This document shows, piece after piece, positions 31,479 through 40,548 of a stretch of 42,647 nt of DNA (the stretch's first letter is position 1; each line of letters opens with the position of its first letter). The notes under the pieces are model-generated. The model was not told the origin of the DNA. It did no database searches and worked only from the letters and a program-made list of their open reading frames with translations. The translations under genes were made by a program, and so were the position numbers. Origin of the DNA: Candidatus Uhrbacteria bacterium (GTDB taxonomy: Bacteria > Patescibacteriota > Patescibacteriia > UBA9934); NCBI GenBank assembly GCA_018664485.1, contig JABJOE010000004.1:1-42647 (forward strand), in the 5' to 3' direction.

Positions 31479-32591
31479 GTGCGTATTGCAATGATAGGAC
31501 AAAAAGGTGTAGTGATCGGAACGCGTGGTGGGGGTATCGAGCGACATGTCGCAGAACTCTCGCAACGCTTGGTTAAGTCTGGTCATGATGTAACTGTTTA
31601 CGCCCGTGCGAAATACGATCCTGAAATGCCCGATGAGATGAGTGGTGTACATATCGAATATCTTCCAACTATTTATTCCAAAAACTTAGAAGCGATCGTT
31701 CATACGTTTGTGTCTACCGTCAAAGCAATGAGGGGTGATTTCGATGTGATGCATTATCACGGTGTCGGTCCTTCAACGCTTGCGTGGATTCCTCGATTGT
31801 TTGCAAAGAACAAAACTGTAATAACTACTTTCCACTCGCAGGATCGCTATCATAAAAAGTGGGGACTCATCGCTCGAATGTATTTGGCATTTGGAGAATG
31901 GGCGGCAGTTCGTTTCCCACATTTTTGTATAGCCGTATCTCATACCTTGCAGGTTTACTGTCGAGAACGTTTCAATCGCGAAACGGTTTACATTCCAAAT
32001 GGTGCAGAGATTAAAGTTGTAGAAGGTCATGAGCAGTTGGAACGTTTTGGGCTTAGCCCGAAGTCATATATTTTAAATGTTGGTCGGCTTGTTCCTCAGA
32101 AAGGCATTCATCTATTAATTGAGGCATTCCGATCTGTAGAAACCGATAAGCAACTTGTTTTAGTCGGCGCTCCTAGTTTTTCCAAAGGTTACTACCAACA
32201 GCTACGTGACTTAGCGAAAGGGGATGACCGTGTTCATTTTTTGGGATATCAAGATGGGGATAGTCTGGAGCAGTTATTTGCAAATGCATATTTTTACGTG
32301 CATCCGTCCGAAGCCGAGGGGTTGCCGCTCGCTGTGCTTGAGGCGATGAGCTATGGACTGGCACCACTCGTGTCTGATATTCCTGCCAACCTCGAAGCAT
32401 TGCACCATACAGGATTTACATTTCCGTCAGGTGACATTAGTGCACTTCGTGAATCTATTGTTCGTCTCTTGCAGTATCCGCAAGTTGTAACAGATCAGTC
32501 AGATGATGTTCGCGCAGCAGTAGAGGTCGAATTTAACTGGGATATGATCGCGCAGCACACCGAGTCTGTTTACGTGACAGCACGACATTAA
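31479..32591 (+). CDS. Family 4 glycosyltransferase
   Basis: A 370-residue GT-B enzyme. GTRGGGIERHVAEL is the glycine-rich acceptor loop, LNVGRLVPQKGIHLLIEAF opens the donor domain, and HPSEAEGLPLAVLEAMSYG contains the E-x7-E motif. The GTG start follows a -10 box TATACT (31467-31472) by 6 bases, with the tRNA terminator just upstream. It stands alone between tRNA-Lys and the P-type ATPase. Substrates unknown; a role in surface glycan assembly with the enzymes encoded before 9 kb is likely. Confidence 0.9.
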   Translation: MRIAMIGQKGVVIGTRGGGIERHVAELSQRLVKSGHDVTVYARAKYDPEMPDEMSGVHIEYLPTIYSKNLEAIVHTFVSTVKAMRGDFDVMHYHGVGPSTLAWIPRLFAKNKTVITTFHSQDRYHKKWGLIARMYLAFGEWAAVRFPHFCIAVSHTLQVYCRERFNRETVYIPNGAEIKVVEGHEQLERFGLSPKSYILNVGRLVPQKGIHLLIEAFRSVETDKQLVLVGAPSFSKGYYQQLRDLAKGDDRVHFLGYQDGDSLEQLFANAYFYVHPSEAEGLPLAVLEAMSYGLAPLVSDIPANLEALHHTGFTFPSGDISALRESIVRLLQYPQVVTDQSDDVRAAVEVEFNWDMIAQHTESVYVTARH

Positions 32592-32642
32592 GGATTTGTC
32601 ACACACAGCTCAGCCGGAATTGGCTTCAAATATATAAACTTT

Positions 32643-35243
32643 ATGGATGAATTAAGTCGAGAGCCAGTTATCTCTTGGTCAACACACTCCGTTGCCGACA
32701 TATTTTCGGAATTGAATACCGGTACTGATGGTCTGTCGGAGAATCAGGCTACGGAACGTTTGAAAGAGGGTAGAAACGAACTTCCAAAGAAACCGCCAGC
32801 GTCGGCGATAAAGTTATTTTTTGATCAGCTCGCGAGCCCGTTGATGGCTATTTTGGTTATAGCTGGTTTGATGAGCGCATTTTTGGGTGAGTGGCTCGAT
32901 ACGACGGTTATTTTGATAGCCGTTTTATTAAATGCTGTACTTGGATTTTTTGAAGAGTATAAGGCTGATAGGTCTCTTGAAGCGTTGAGTACATTTTTGC
33001 CAGAGGAAGTTCGGGTGCGTCGCGATGGAGAAACACAATCTATAAATACTACAGAAATTGTTCCGGGTGACATCGTGCTTTTGCAAACTGGAGATAAAGT
33101 GTCTGCTGATGGACGTTTACTGCAAGCGCTTTCAATTGAGATGAACGAAGCGTCTTTGACCGGGGAGTCTGCGGCCGTTAAGAAAGAGACGGGAATTTTA
33201 AGCGAGGCTGTCAGCGTTGCGGACGAAACTAACATGGTTTTTGCAGGTACGGTTGTTGTCGCAGGTCGAGGTGAATATGTTGTGACAGCAACAGGAATTG
33301 AAACTCAGATTGGTCAGATTTCTGACATGGTTTCAAGAGTAAAAGAGGATCCAACACCTCTACAGCTTCAGCTTAAACATTTTGCGAGATTCCTTGGTAT
33401 GGCTGTGCTTGTGCTTGCAGGGATTGTTTTTGCAATTGGAATGTGGCGTGGATTTGATGCCGTCGAGATGTTCCAGGTGTCGGTAGCTCTATCTGTATCT
33501 GCGGTACCGGAAGGCTTGATTGTAGCGCTCACGGTAATCTTAGCTATCGGAATGCAACGTATTTTAAAGCGAAAGGCTTTGGTGCGAAGGTTGGTTGGTG
33601 CTGAGACTTTGGGATCGGTGTCTGTCATATGTATGGATAAAACCGGCACACTTACGACCGGTGAAATGGAGGTTGTGCTTTTTGATGGTGACGAAGAGCG
33701 GACGAAAGTGATCATGGCGGCGACTAATACGGCGTCGAGGCAAGCCATTGATTCATCTGACGAGATTAAATTCATTGGTTCTCCAACGGAGGTAGCGATG
33801 GCGCGAGCGTCACAATATAGCTCAGTTGAAAATATTCGCACATTGCATGAGCTGCCATTTGATTCCGTTCGTAAATATAAGGCTGCACGTGTAGATACCG
33901 ATGGTGATCGCAAGCTGTTCGTGATTGGGGCACCTGATCTTTTGTTGGAGCGTTTGGATGTGACTGACCGACAGCGTTCAGAGTGGATGGAGAAAACTAA
34001 CGAACTTGCAGAGCGTGGTTTGCGCGTACTTCTGGTTTGCGAGCGTAGCGATGATCAGGTTGCGGACACTCTTTTACCGGAAATGGTCATCGATCTCTCA
34101 GTTGTTGGAATTATTGGACTTGAAGATCCGTTGCGCGATTCGGCTAACGTTACGGTCAAGGAGGCTCGTATGGCAGGACTTCGGCCCGTCATGATTACAG
34201 GAGACCATCCCGACACAGCTTTCGTTATCGCAAAGCGTGTTGGGCTTGCCAACGATCCAAGTCAGGTAGTGACAGGTATAGCGTTAGATGACATGACCGA
34301 TGAGCAACTTGCGATCGAGATTAAAAAGCTTTCTGTTTTCGCACGTGTACTTCCGCGCCACAAGCTTCGACTCGTACGTGCGTGGCAGGACACTGGCGCT
34401 ACGGTTGCAATGATCGGTGACGGTGTTAACGACGCGCCTGCTATGAAGGCGGCAGATATCGGGATTGCATTGGGGTCAGGTACTGCCGTTACAAAAGAGA
34501 CTGCAGACATGGTGCTTCTGGACAATCACTTCAAAACTATAATTGCCGCCATTCGAGAGGGTAGGATCATGTTCGATAATATTCGAAAGATGATCGTTTA
34601 TTTATTGTCTGACAGTTTTAGTGAGATCATTTTGATTTTAGGAGCATTGCTTTTGAGCGTGCCGCTACCGATTCTTCCAGCACAGATTCTTTGGATCAAT
34701 CTTGTTACAGATGGATTCTCGAGTGTAGCTTTGACGTTTGAACCTGGAGAGGACGGTGTGATGCGCGAGCCTCCACGAAAAAAGCGTGAGCCATTGTTGA
34801 ACATGGAGATGAAGATAATTATTTTCGTGATCGGTTTTGTAACGGATTTAATTTTGTTTGCTGTTTACTTCTTCTTGCTTGATCAGGCTTGGGACATTGA
34901 TCACATCCGAACATTCATCTTTGTAGCGCTTGGATTAGACTCACTACTTTATGTGTTCGCCGTTCGTAAGTTCCGAAAGAGTATCTTCCGATCTAATCCG
35001 TTTGAAAATAAATGGCTCGTTGTATCAATGGCTCTCGGACTTGTGCTTCTTTTGTTGCCACTTGTATTTGCGCCATTACGCGAGTTGTTCTCGTTTACAT
35101 CTTTATCATCGTTGGAATGGGTTGCAGTTGTTGTGCTTGGGATGGTAGACCTGTTGCTAATTGAGATTGTTAAGGCGATATTTATACGTCTTCATACGTC
35201 GTCGAAGGGCGCTCGTGTTGGCGATGTTTCGCGTCAGAGTTAG
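32643..35243 (+). CDS. P-type cation-transporting ATPase, Ca2+-type (P2)
   Basis: An 866-residue pump. Order: N-terminal cation ATPase domain (LSENQATERLKEGRNELP), two helices, actuator domain with TGES, M4 with Pro289-Glu290-Gly291-Leu292, phosphorylated Asp332 in DKTGTLT, nucleotide-binding domain, GDGVNDAPAMKAADIGIA hinge, then six C-terminal helices. Ion ligands typical of SERCA-like pumps are present: Glu290 (M4), a Glu in DSFSE (M5), and Asn686/Asp690 in NLVTDG (M6), pointing to Ca2+ export. A -10-like TATAAA lies just before the ATG; no Shine-Dalgarno site. It interrupts the peptidoglycan genes. Confidence 0.95.
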   Translation: MDELSREPVISWSTHSVADIFSELNTGTDGLSENQATERLKEGRNELPKKPPASAIKLFFDQLASPLMAILVIAGLMSAFLGEWLDTTVILIAVLLNAVLGFFEEYKADRSLEALSTFLPEEVRVRRDGETQSINTTEIVPGDIVLLQTGDKVSADGRLLQALSIEMNEASLTGESAAVKKETGILSEAVSVADETNMVFAGTVVVAGRGEYVVTATGIETQIGQISDMVSRVKEDPTPLQLQLKHFARFLGMAVLVLAGIVFAIGMWRGFDAVEMFQVSVALSVSAVPEGLIVALTVILAIGMQRILKRKALVRRLVGAETLGSVSVICMDKTGTLTTGEMEVVLFDGDEERTKVIMAATNTASRQAIDSSDEIKFIGSPTEVAMARASQYSSVENIRTLHELPFDSVRKYKAARVDTDGDRKLFVIGAPDLLLERLDVTDRQRSEWMEKTNELAERGLRVLLVCERSDDQVADTLLPEMVIDLSVVGIIGLEDPLRDSANVTVKEARMAGLRPVMITGDHPDTAFVIAKRVGLANDPSQVVTGIALDDMTDEQLAIEIKKLSVFARVLPRHKLRLVRAWQDTGATVAMIGDGVNDAPAMKAADIGIALGSGTAVTKETADMVLLDNHFKTIIAAIREGRIMFDNIRKMIVYLLSDSFSEIILILGALLLSVPLPILPAQILWINLVTDGFSSVALTFEPGEDGVMREPPRKKREPLLNMEMKIIIFVIGFVTDLILFAVYFFLLDQAWDIDHIRTFIFVALGLDSLLYVFAVRKFRKSIFRSNPFENKWLVVSMALGLVLLLLPLVFAPLRELFSFTSLSSLEWVAVVVLGMVDLLLIEIVKAIFIRLHTSSKGARVGDVSRQS

Positions 35244-35323
35244 TAATGTTATTAGTTTTAAGGGTTTAAAGCTTTTTTGAGTATATTTTTACCGAGTCTA
35301 TGGATTCGGTTGTGTCGAGGGAC

Positions 35324-35352
35324 TTGTTAGTGGATTCGCCTGGGGTTATACT
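35324..35352 (+). promoter_or_regulatory. Promoter of the murD operon
   Basis: -35 TTGTTA (35324-35329), a 17-base spacer, -10 TATACT (35347-35352), with a leader of roughly 30 bases before ATG 35388 that has no Shine-Dalgarno site. A weak TTTAA/TTAAA hairpin with T-run near 35252-35278 may end the ATPase transcript. Confidence 0.55.
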
Positions 35353-35387
35353 TATGCTACGAGAATAAACAAAAATCTTGTTTTTAT

Positions 35388-36845
35388 ATGGATTTGACCA
35401 AAATTGAAAATTTTCAGGACGCTGTTGTTACGGTAATGGGTCTTGGTCGTTATAAACAGGGTAGTGGTCTTGGTGCCGCTAAATGGTTGATGCGCCACGG
35501 TGCACAGACATTGATTACCGACTGGAAGGATGAGACAGAACTTGAGGAGTCCATGGATTTGGTTATGGGATTCTACGAGGAATATCGGGAAAAGTATCCA
35601 GACAGAACTATTTACCAGCCAGTTTTCGTTTTGGGAGAGCATAGAAAAGACGATTTTATAGAAGCTGATTGTATTGTTGTAAACCCAGGAGTTCCATCTG
35701 ACTCAGAGTTTATTGTTGCCGCAAGGGAGGCGGGAGTGTCAATCGAATCAGATGTGAGTTTATTTTTCCGTTTCTGCCCGTTCCCGATAATGGCAGTGAC
35801 AGGTACGAAGGGGAAGACTACAACTACAAAAATGTTAGGCGAGATGATGAAGTTGGATGATGAGAAAACTATCGTAGCTGGAAACGTTGGTGTATCTCCG
35901 CTGGAATTTTTAGATGAACTTCTCGCAGAAAACATTGAACGTAAAATTGTTATCGAGTTGTCATCTTGGTTGCTCGAGAGTCTTCCGCCGGCATTCAAAG
36001 ATATGCATGAAGGGCCAGACATTTCCGTTTTGACAAATGTATTTCCTGATCACTTGAACCGTTACCACTCTTTTGGTGACTACGTTCATTCAAAGGAAAT
36101 TATTTTTGAGTGGCAATCATCCGAACAGCACACCATATTGAACTGGGATCAGGAGATAGTTCGATTTATGGAAGAGAAGGTGAAAGGTAAGCTGTCTTGG
36201 TGCTCAACTACGTATCAAGAGCACGAAGGGTGCTTTGTAAAAGATGGACAGATCGTTTGGCGTCATGATGGAGCGGAGCAGGTTGTTGTTCCGGTAAGCG
36301 AAGTCGCACTTAAGGGAGATCATAATATGGAAAATGTTTTAACCTCTGTGTGCGCCGCTGCATTACGAGGAGTTAGCATTGAGTCGATCGCGTCTGTTGT
36401 TCGGTCGTTTAAAGGAGTGTCTGATCGTCAGGAGCTGGTACGCGAGGTTGATGAGATTTCATATGTTAATGATACGACTGCTTCAAATCCGGGCGCTGTT
36501 ATCGCGGCATTGAAACGCTTCGGTGCTGACGGAGATATTATCTTGATTGCTGGTGGTGAGAATAAAAAGTTGGAATATAACGAGATGGCTGATGAGGTCG
36601 CAAAGACATGTAAGAACGTTGTTTTGTTCGAGGGGGATGCATCCGATCTTATTGAGAAGGGGATTGGGGAGCGTGTTCCGGTAATGAGTGGTGTAGCTTC
36701 GATGGAGCAGGCGGTTCAGGCGGCGCGTAAGTTGGCTGTGAGTGGAGACATCGTTCTTCTGTCACCCGGTGCTGCAAGTTTCAATCTTTTCAAAAACGAA
36801 TTTGATCGCGGAGAACAATTCCGTGAAGAAGTACGAAAACTATAA
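35388..36845 (+). CDS. murD: UDP-N-acetylmuramoyl-L-alanine:D-glutamate ligase
   Basis: A 485-residue Mur ligase. An N-terminal Rossmann-like domain (VTVMGLGRYKQGSG, NPGVPSDSEF) binds UDP-MurNAc-Ala; the ATP P-loop is VTGTKGKTTTTK with Lys143; the central domain has LTNVFPDHLNRYHSFGDYVHSK and KGDHNMENVLTSVCAA; the C-terminal domain starts at SDRQELVREVDEISYVNDTTASNP. The usual HRME is SDRQE here, a divergent but recognisable form. Enzymes adding D-Glu belong to the cytosolic stage of wall synthesis. It is first in a five-gene operon with overlapping starts. Confidence 0.92.
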   Translation: MDLTKIENFQDAVVTVMGLGRYKQGSGLGAAKWLMRHGAQTLITDWKDETELEESMDLVMGFYEEYREKYPDRTIYQPVFVLGEHRKDDFIEADCIVVNPGVPSDSEFIVAAREAGVSIESDVSLFFRFCPFPIMAVTGTKGKTTTTKMLGEMMKLDDEKTIVAGNVGVSPLEFLDELLAENIERKIVIELSSWLLESLPPAFKDMHEGPDISVLTNVFPDHLNRYHSFGDYVHSKEIIFEWQSSEQHTILNWDQEIVRFMEEKVKGKLSWCSTTYQEHEGCFVKDGQIVWRHDGAEQVVVPVSEVALKGDHNMENVLTSVCAAALRGVSIESIASVVRSFKGVSDRQELVREVDEISYVNDTTASNPGAVIAALKRFGADGDIILIAGGENKKLEYNEMADEVAKTCKNVVLFEGDASDLIEKGIGERVPVMSGVASMEQAVQAARKLAVSGDIVLLSPGAASFNLFKNEFDRGEQFREEVRKL

Positions 36846-38173
36846 TGTTACACAAGATCAAAAAACTGGTTCCAACATGGATGACAGCGCCTTATCACTG
36901 GGCGCTGGCTTGGATATCAGCTATTGTCTATCGATTTCCATCCAATAAACTTATCGTGATTGGTGTTACAGGAACAAATGGAAAATCATCAACTATTCAG
37001 TTTATCGCACAGATGCTAGAGGGCCTCGGAAAAACCGTCGGTTACACCGGTACTGCTGGCTTTTATATTGCAGGTGAGACGATTGAGAATAAAATGAAGA
37101 TGACAATGCCTGGTCGATTCTTCTTGCAGCGGCTTTTGCGAGACATGGTTCGGGCTAAATGTCAGTATGCTTTGGTTGAGACAACGTCACAGGGTATTGA
37201 GCAATACCGACATTTGGGAATTAATTACGATGTAGTTCTTTTTACAAATTTAACGCCTGAGCACATCGAGTCTCATGGAGGATTTGATCAATATAAGGCT
37301 GCGAAAGGAAAATTGTTTGCACACCTCACTAATCGAAAACGAAAAGTGATCGGAAACGAACGGATGGAGAAAACGTCGGTGATTAATGCTGATGATCCAC
37401 ATGCATCATATTTTTCAAAGTTCGATGCTGATCGACATGTAAAGTTTTCATGGAGTGAGGATGATGGCGGCGAGGATGTGATCGACGTTCATGCATTGTC
37501 ACATGATATAGACGGAGCTCACGTGAAGATTAACAATGTTGATGGATTGATACCGATGCACGCTTTGTTCCAGCAGAAAAATGCTGTAGCTGCGCTGTCC
37601 GTTGTTCATTCTTTAGGATTCGGTTTACGGGAGTGCATGAAGGTGATGGAGAATCTAGATTCTCTGCCGGGACGTTTTGAAATAATCGATGAAGGACAGG
37701 ATTTTCAAGTTATTGTTGACTATGCTTATGAGCCTTACGCGCTCGAGGCGCTTTTGAGCGCTGCGGAGAAATTGCCGCATAAACGAATAATCGGTGTGCA
37801 TGGATCATGCGGCGGTGGTCGGGATGTTGCAAGACGCGATAAGATCGGTCGCTTGGCTGGCCATCGTGAAGATGTGGTGATCGTTACAAACGAGGATCCA
37901 TATGACGAAGACCCACGTTGTATTATTGAGGCTGTCGCAAAGGGAGTGAAGGCTACTGGAAAAAGAGAGGGGGAAAGTTTGTTTATTATTGATGACAGAA
38001 TGGAGGCTATTCAGCATGCAATCGATATTGCAAAAAAAGGTGACATAGTTTTATTGACAGGGAAGGGTTCTGAAACGGTAATGGCGGTTGCGGGTGGGCG
38101 TAAGACTCCGTGGAGTGATCGTGAAGCTGCGCATCAGGCTCTCAAAAGACGAAAAGCAAGTTCGCTTGTATGA
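36845..38173 (+). CDS. murE: MurE-like Mur ligase with shortened N-terminal domain
   Basis: A 442-residue ligase, MurE by its central domain: P-loop VTGTNGKSST (Lys47), VETTSQGIEQYRHLGI, FTNLTPEHIESHGGFDQYKAAKGKLF. The P-loop lies near residue 45 instead of about 110, so most of the UDP-binding first domain is missing and replaced by a helical, membrane-like stretch (about 10-32). At the amino-acid selection site, E350-D-P-Y353 replaces the DNPR that marks diaminopimelate-adding enzymes, so the third residue of the stem peptide is unclear. MurT-like or other Mur-ligase roles are possible. The start overlaps the murD stop (TAATG). Confidence 0.82.
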   Translation: MLHKIKKLVPTWMTAPYHWALAWISAIVYRFPSNKLIVIGVTGTNGKSSTIQFIAQMLEGLGKTVGYTGTAGFYIAGETIENKMKMTMPGRFFLQRLLRDMVRAKCQYALVETTSQGIEQYRHLGINYDVVLFTNLTPEHIESHGGFDQYKAAKGKLFAHLTNRKRKVIGNERMEKTSVINADDPHASYFSKFDADRHVKFSWSEDDGGEDVIDVHALSHDIDGAHVKINNVDGLIPMHALFQQKNAVAALSVVHSLGFGLRECMKVMENLDSLPGRFEIIDEGQDFQVIVDYAYEPYALEALLSAAEKLPHKRIIGVHGSCGGGRDVARRDKIGRLAGHREDVVIVTNEDPYDEDPRCIIEAVAKGVKATGKREGESLFIIDDRMEAIQHAIDIAKKGDIVLLTGKGSETVMAVAGGRKTPWSDREAAHQALKRRKASSLV

Positions 38174-38673
38174 GACCCAAAACAGTTGAATTAGAATTAG
38201 CGAATGACGAGGAGATAGTTGCTATTGTTAGAGAGAGTTTTATCGCTAGGTTACCGAGAATTTTCCTTGTAGCATTGTGGTTACTGGTTCCATTTTTCTT
38301 CTTTTTCCCACTGCTTGCACTCGGACCGATCGGCCTTCTGGTCTTTGTCTGCTTGGCTGTCAGTGGTATCCTCTATGCATTACGGGAATGGCATTTGTGG
38401 TACTACACTATGTGGGTTGTAACGGATAAGCGGATTATCGATGTTGATCAGTTGAGTTGGACTTTGTTTGAAATGCATGAGATTTTGCTCAAGAAGATAC
38501 GGCGCGTGCACATCACTCGCAGTACATTGGGTGCAAAGATTTTACGTTATGCGACAGTCTGGATTGAAACATCGTCTAATCATGCTTTCGATATAGAGTT
38601 AGATGGAGTTCGTCGTCCAAAACATCTAAAGCGTCTCTTGCATGATCTTCACAAAATGAAAAAGCAATCATGA
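38170..38673 (+). CDS. Membrane protein with bacterial PH (bPH2/YdbT-like) domain
   Basis: A 167-residue protein with a short cytoplasmic N-terminus (ELANDEEIVAIVRESF), two tightly spaced membrane helices (about 30-70), and a C-terminal PH-like domain (about 78-160) starting at WYYTMWVVTDKRIIDVDQ, the typical opening of bPH2. These proteins bind membranes or partners; function here is unknown. It overlaps both neighbours by ATGA junctions, tying it to the wall and division operon. Confidence 0.82.
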   Translation: MRPKTVELELANDEEIVAIVRESFIARLPRIFLVALWLLVPFFFFFPLLALGPIGLLVFVCLAVSGILYALREWHLWYYTMWVVTDKRIIDVDQLSWTLFEMHEILLKKIRRVHITRSTLGAKILRYATVWIETSSNHAFDIELDGVRRPKHLKRLLHDLHKMKKQS

Positions 38674-39086
38674 CTTCTGTGCGCAAAACAAAACGGTTGA
38701 AGAAAGCAAAGTTGTTTGTCGTTGTTAATGTTCTGATTTTATTTTTCCTACTTATCGCTTTCGGCCGTGAGTATGTCGGCAATATTCAAATTGAACGGGA
38801 GATTGCTGAGCTGCAGAGCGAGCGCGATCAGTTGGAGCAGGACCAGCTCGATACGCTAGCGTTAATTGAGCAGCTTTCAAGCGAGTATTATCTTGAGTCG
38901 GAAGCTCGTACAAAGCAGGGGTTCGGACTGGAAGGGGAGACTGTATTTGTTATCCAAGAAGGTGACGGAGTTCATGTCAGTGAGCGGGGTGAGGAAGAAA
39001 GTACGTCAACAGATTTCTCTAATCCTCGTAAATGGTTCCTTTATTTCTTTGACTCTGTAGCATTCGAAAGTTTGCAAGACGGATAG
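38670..39086 (+). CDS. FtsB/DivIC-like septum formation initiator
   Basis: A 138-residue bitopic protein: basic N-terminus, one membrane helix (about 12-29), then a coiled coil (about 34-66, EIAELQSERDQLEQDQLDTL) and the short motif YLESEARTKQGF, which matches the Y-(x)-E-x-A-R-x-x-x-G pattern of FtsB/DivIC. These proteins link the divisome's early and late parts through FtsL and FtsQ. Its place after murD, murE and ahead of a SurA-like gene supports a division role. Acidic tail. Confidence 0.88.
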   Translation: MTSVRKTKRLKKAKLFVVVNVLILFFLLIAFGREYVGNIQIEREIAELQSERDQLEQDQLDTLALIEQLSSEYYLESEARTKQGFGLEGETVFVIQEGDGVHVSERGEEESTSTDFSNPRKWFLYFFDSVAFESLQDG

Positions 39087-39102
39087 ATACCTACCTACGG
39101 CT

Positions 39103-39966
39103 ATGAGAGTTGAAAAAGATAGAAAAAAACCAGAGCGCTCAACGATGCGCGCTCATTCAATGGCTATTCTCGGTGGCCTTGTTTTTATTTTGGGATTAAT
39201 GGTTTGGGTTTGGTATAGCGCGTACGTTCTGCACTCCTATGGCTCTTTCATGCGAACGACTTTGAAAGTCGTACCTCTCCCGGCAGCGTATGTTGTAGAT
39301 GAGGTTGTGTGGATGCGCGATTTGGCTGAACTTGCTTGGCTTGCGGAGACATCAGGATTGAGTGATCCGTATGATCGTGCGTATGAGACGTCGATTCGTC
39401 GTGCTTATATTCGCGGACTAGCAGATGAAGTTGGAGTTAGCGTCGACGATGAAGAATTGGATTCTTTTGTAGATGAAGTAGATGTTGAGATGCTGGAATC
39501 ACTTGGTTGGTCAAAACGTGATTACCAGAGATATTTGGCTAAGCCTCTAATTTTGGAGCAGACACTTGAAGATTCTTTGTATAATCTGACAGAATATCAG
39601 GATGGGGCATATGACGATATTTTGGCTTTGCAGTCTCAGTATGAAGATATTGGTATCGCTTTTCCTGATCTTGCATTGCAGTATTCGCAAGGTGCGAGCG
39701 CTGACGTGAGTGGTTGGCTTGGGTATCTTGAAGAGGACGAGTTACCCGCAGGATATAATGCTGTGTGGGATCTTGATGTAGGAGATACGGTGATTATTGA
39801 GCTTGAGCGCGAATTTGCACTTGTCAGAGTATATGATGTTACTTTCCTTGAGGTGAATAGGTTGAGCGTTGCTATACAGGAGATTTTGGTCAACAAACAG
39901 CCATTAAGTGAGATTCTAGACGATTATATCGGTGAAAATAGCCTATTTATAAGATTAGTAAGGTGA
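39103..39966 (+). CDS. SurA/PpiC-like membrane-anchored peptidyl-prolyl isomerase
   Basis: A 287-residue protein with a basic N-terminus, one membrane helix (about 20-43) and an extracytoplasmic region. Residues about 75-165 are helical, resembling the SurA N-terminal chaperone domain; about 170-260 resemble a parvulin-type rotamase fold (YSQGASADVSGWLGYLEEDELPAGY ... ELEREFALVRVYDV in separate parts). The core fits parvulin, but some conserved positions look degenerate, so it may act as chaperone only. It ends the operon, 33 bases before a strong terminator. Confidence 0.75.
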   Translation: MRVEKDRKKPERSTMRAHSMAILGGLVFILGLMVWVWYSAYVLHSYGSFMRTTLKVVPLPAAYVVDEVVWMRDLAELAWLAETSGLSDPYDRAYETSIRRAYIRGLADEVGVSVDDEELDSFVDEVDVEMLESLGWSKRDYQRYLAKPLILEQTLEDSLYNLTEYQDGAYDDILALQSQYEDIGIAFPDLALQYSQGASADVSGWLGYLEEDELPAGYNAVWDLDVGDTVIIELEREFALVRVYDVTFLEVNRLSVAIQEILVNKQPLSEILDDYIGENSLFIRLVR

Positions 39967-39999
39967 GTTAGTTTTTAGGGTTCTGTCCCGTAGCTCCAC

Positions 40000-40025
40000 A
40001 AAAACACCAGTTTTCTGGTGTTTTT
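40000..40025. terminator. Terminator of the murD operon
   Basis: AAAAACACCAG (40000-40010), loop TTTT, CTGGTGTTTTT (40015-40025): a perfect 11-pair stem with T-run, able to act in both directions. Confidence 0.92.
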
Positions 40026-40043
40026 GCATTTATACTACCTATT

Positions 40044-40129
40044 TTCTATTTAACGGAGGGTTTTGACATAAATTACTTCCGAGGACATTCAGGGTTAATA
40101 TCCAGCAAGAATAATCTAATCGCAGAACT
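40044..40129. repeat. Hairpin repeat unit A1 (type 1)
   Basis: Begins with TCTATTTAACGGAGGGTTTT and contains GGGTTA (40092-40097) paired with TAATCT (40112-40117) around a loop ending in CAGCAAGAA. The homologous unit at 41655-41750 has GGGCTA/TAGCCT, a compensated T-A to C-G change, with the loop end conserved. Confidence 0.7.
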
Positions 40130-40140
40130 TTTGCTGTCTT

Positions 40141-40234
40141 TTCCCTAAACGTAGGGTTTATTCAATTAAAAGCACCTGAGGCTTGTTAAAGGATTTTCGG
40201 TATAAATAATGAATAACAAAGCCGCCTCCGTTGT
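40141..40234. repeat. Hairpin repeat unit A2 (type 2)
   Basis: Begins with CTAAACGTAGGGTTTA and folds by GAGGC (40178-40182) with GCCTC (40224-40228) and TTGTTA (40183-40188) with TAACAA (40214-40219). Matches the unit at 41563-41654. Confidence 0.7.
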
Positions 40235-40256
40235 ATCTGCTTAATAATAACAACGG
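40228..40256. repeat. Conserved CCGTTGT/ACAACGG hairpin, copy A
   Basis: CCGTTGT (40228-40234) and ACAACGG (40250-40256) are identical to the arms of the copy at 41748-41774, while the loops differ. Both are followed by CGCCCGGTTTTG or TGCCCGGTTTTG. Confidence 0.7.
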
Positions 40257-40339
40257 ACGCCCGGTTTTGTCGTTATTTATGACGAATATATTCCTTTGAT
40301 AAACGAAGCGCTTTTTACTTGCAGAAACCCGTAGTCCCC

Positions 40340-40368
40340 TTGACAAAAGAGTGATTTTCTGCTATTCT
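40340..40368 (+). promoter_or_regulatory. Near-consensus promoter of the first MopE-like gene
   Basis: -35 TTGACA (40340-40345), 17-base spacer, -10 TATTCT (40363-40368). The flanks AAACCCGTAG and TTTTCTGC are shared with the second gene's promoter at 41857-41885. Confidence 0.85.
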
Positions 40369-40450
40369 GCGATGTTCGAATGTGGCTGAAAAAGTGCCAA
40401 CGAGCAACAGTTTAAAACCTGGGTAGGATTTAGTTCCTTCCCCAAAACCC

Positions 40451-40468
40451 CCGGCAGGCATTTGCCGG
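40451..40468 (+). promoter_or_regulatory. Leader hairpin of the first MopE-like gene
   Basis: CCGGCA (40451-40456) pairs with TGCCGG (40463-40468) around a six-base loop, in the transcribed leader about 80 bases before the start codon. It could stabilise the mRNA or control translation. Confidence 0.5.
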
Positions 40469-40548
40469 CCAAAATACGGGATGGCAATTTAGCATCCTAA
40501 ACGATCCGCCCACGGGCACAACCAGCCCCTAGGGCTACCGGAGACGAC

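Larger units (their letters stand above)
39967..40548. other. Long non-coding region before the first MopE-like gene
   Basis: About 580 bases without a gene. In order: the terminator (40000-40025), two hairpin repeat units (40044-40129 and 40141-40234), a conserved CCGTTGT hairpin (40228-40256), a near-consensus promoter (40340-40368) and a leader of about 175 bases with a strong hairpin. Base composition is AT-rich up to about 40440 and GC-rich after. Confidence 0.75.
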
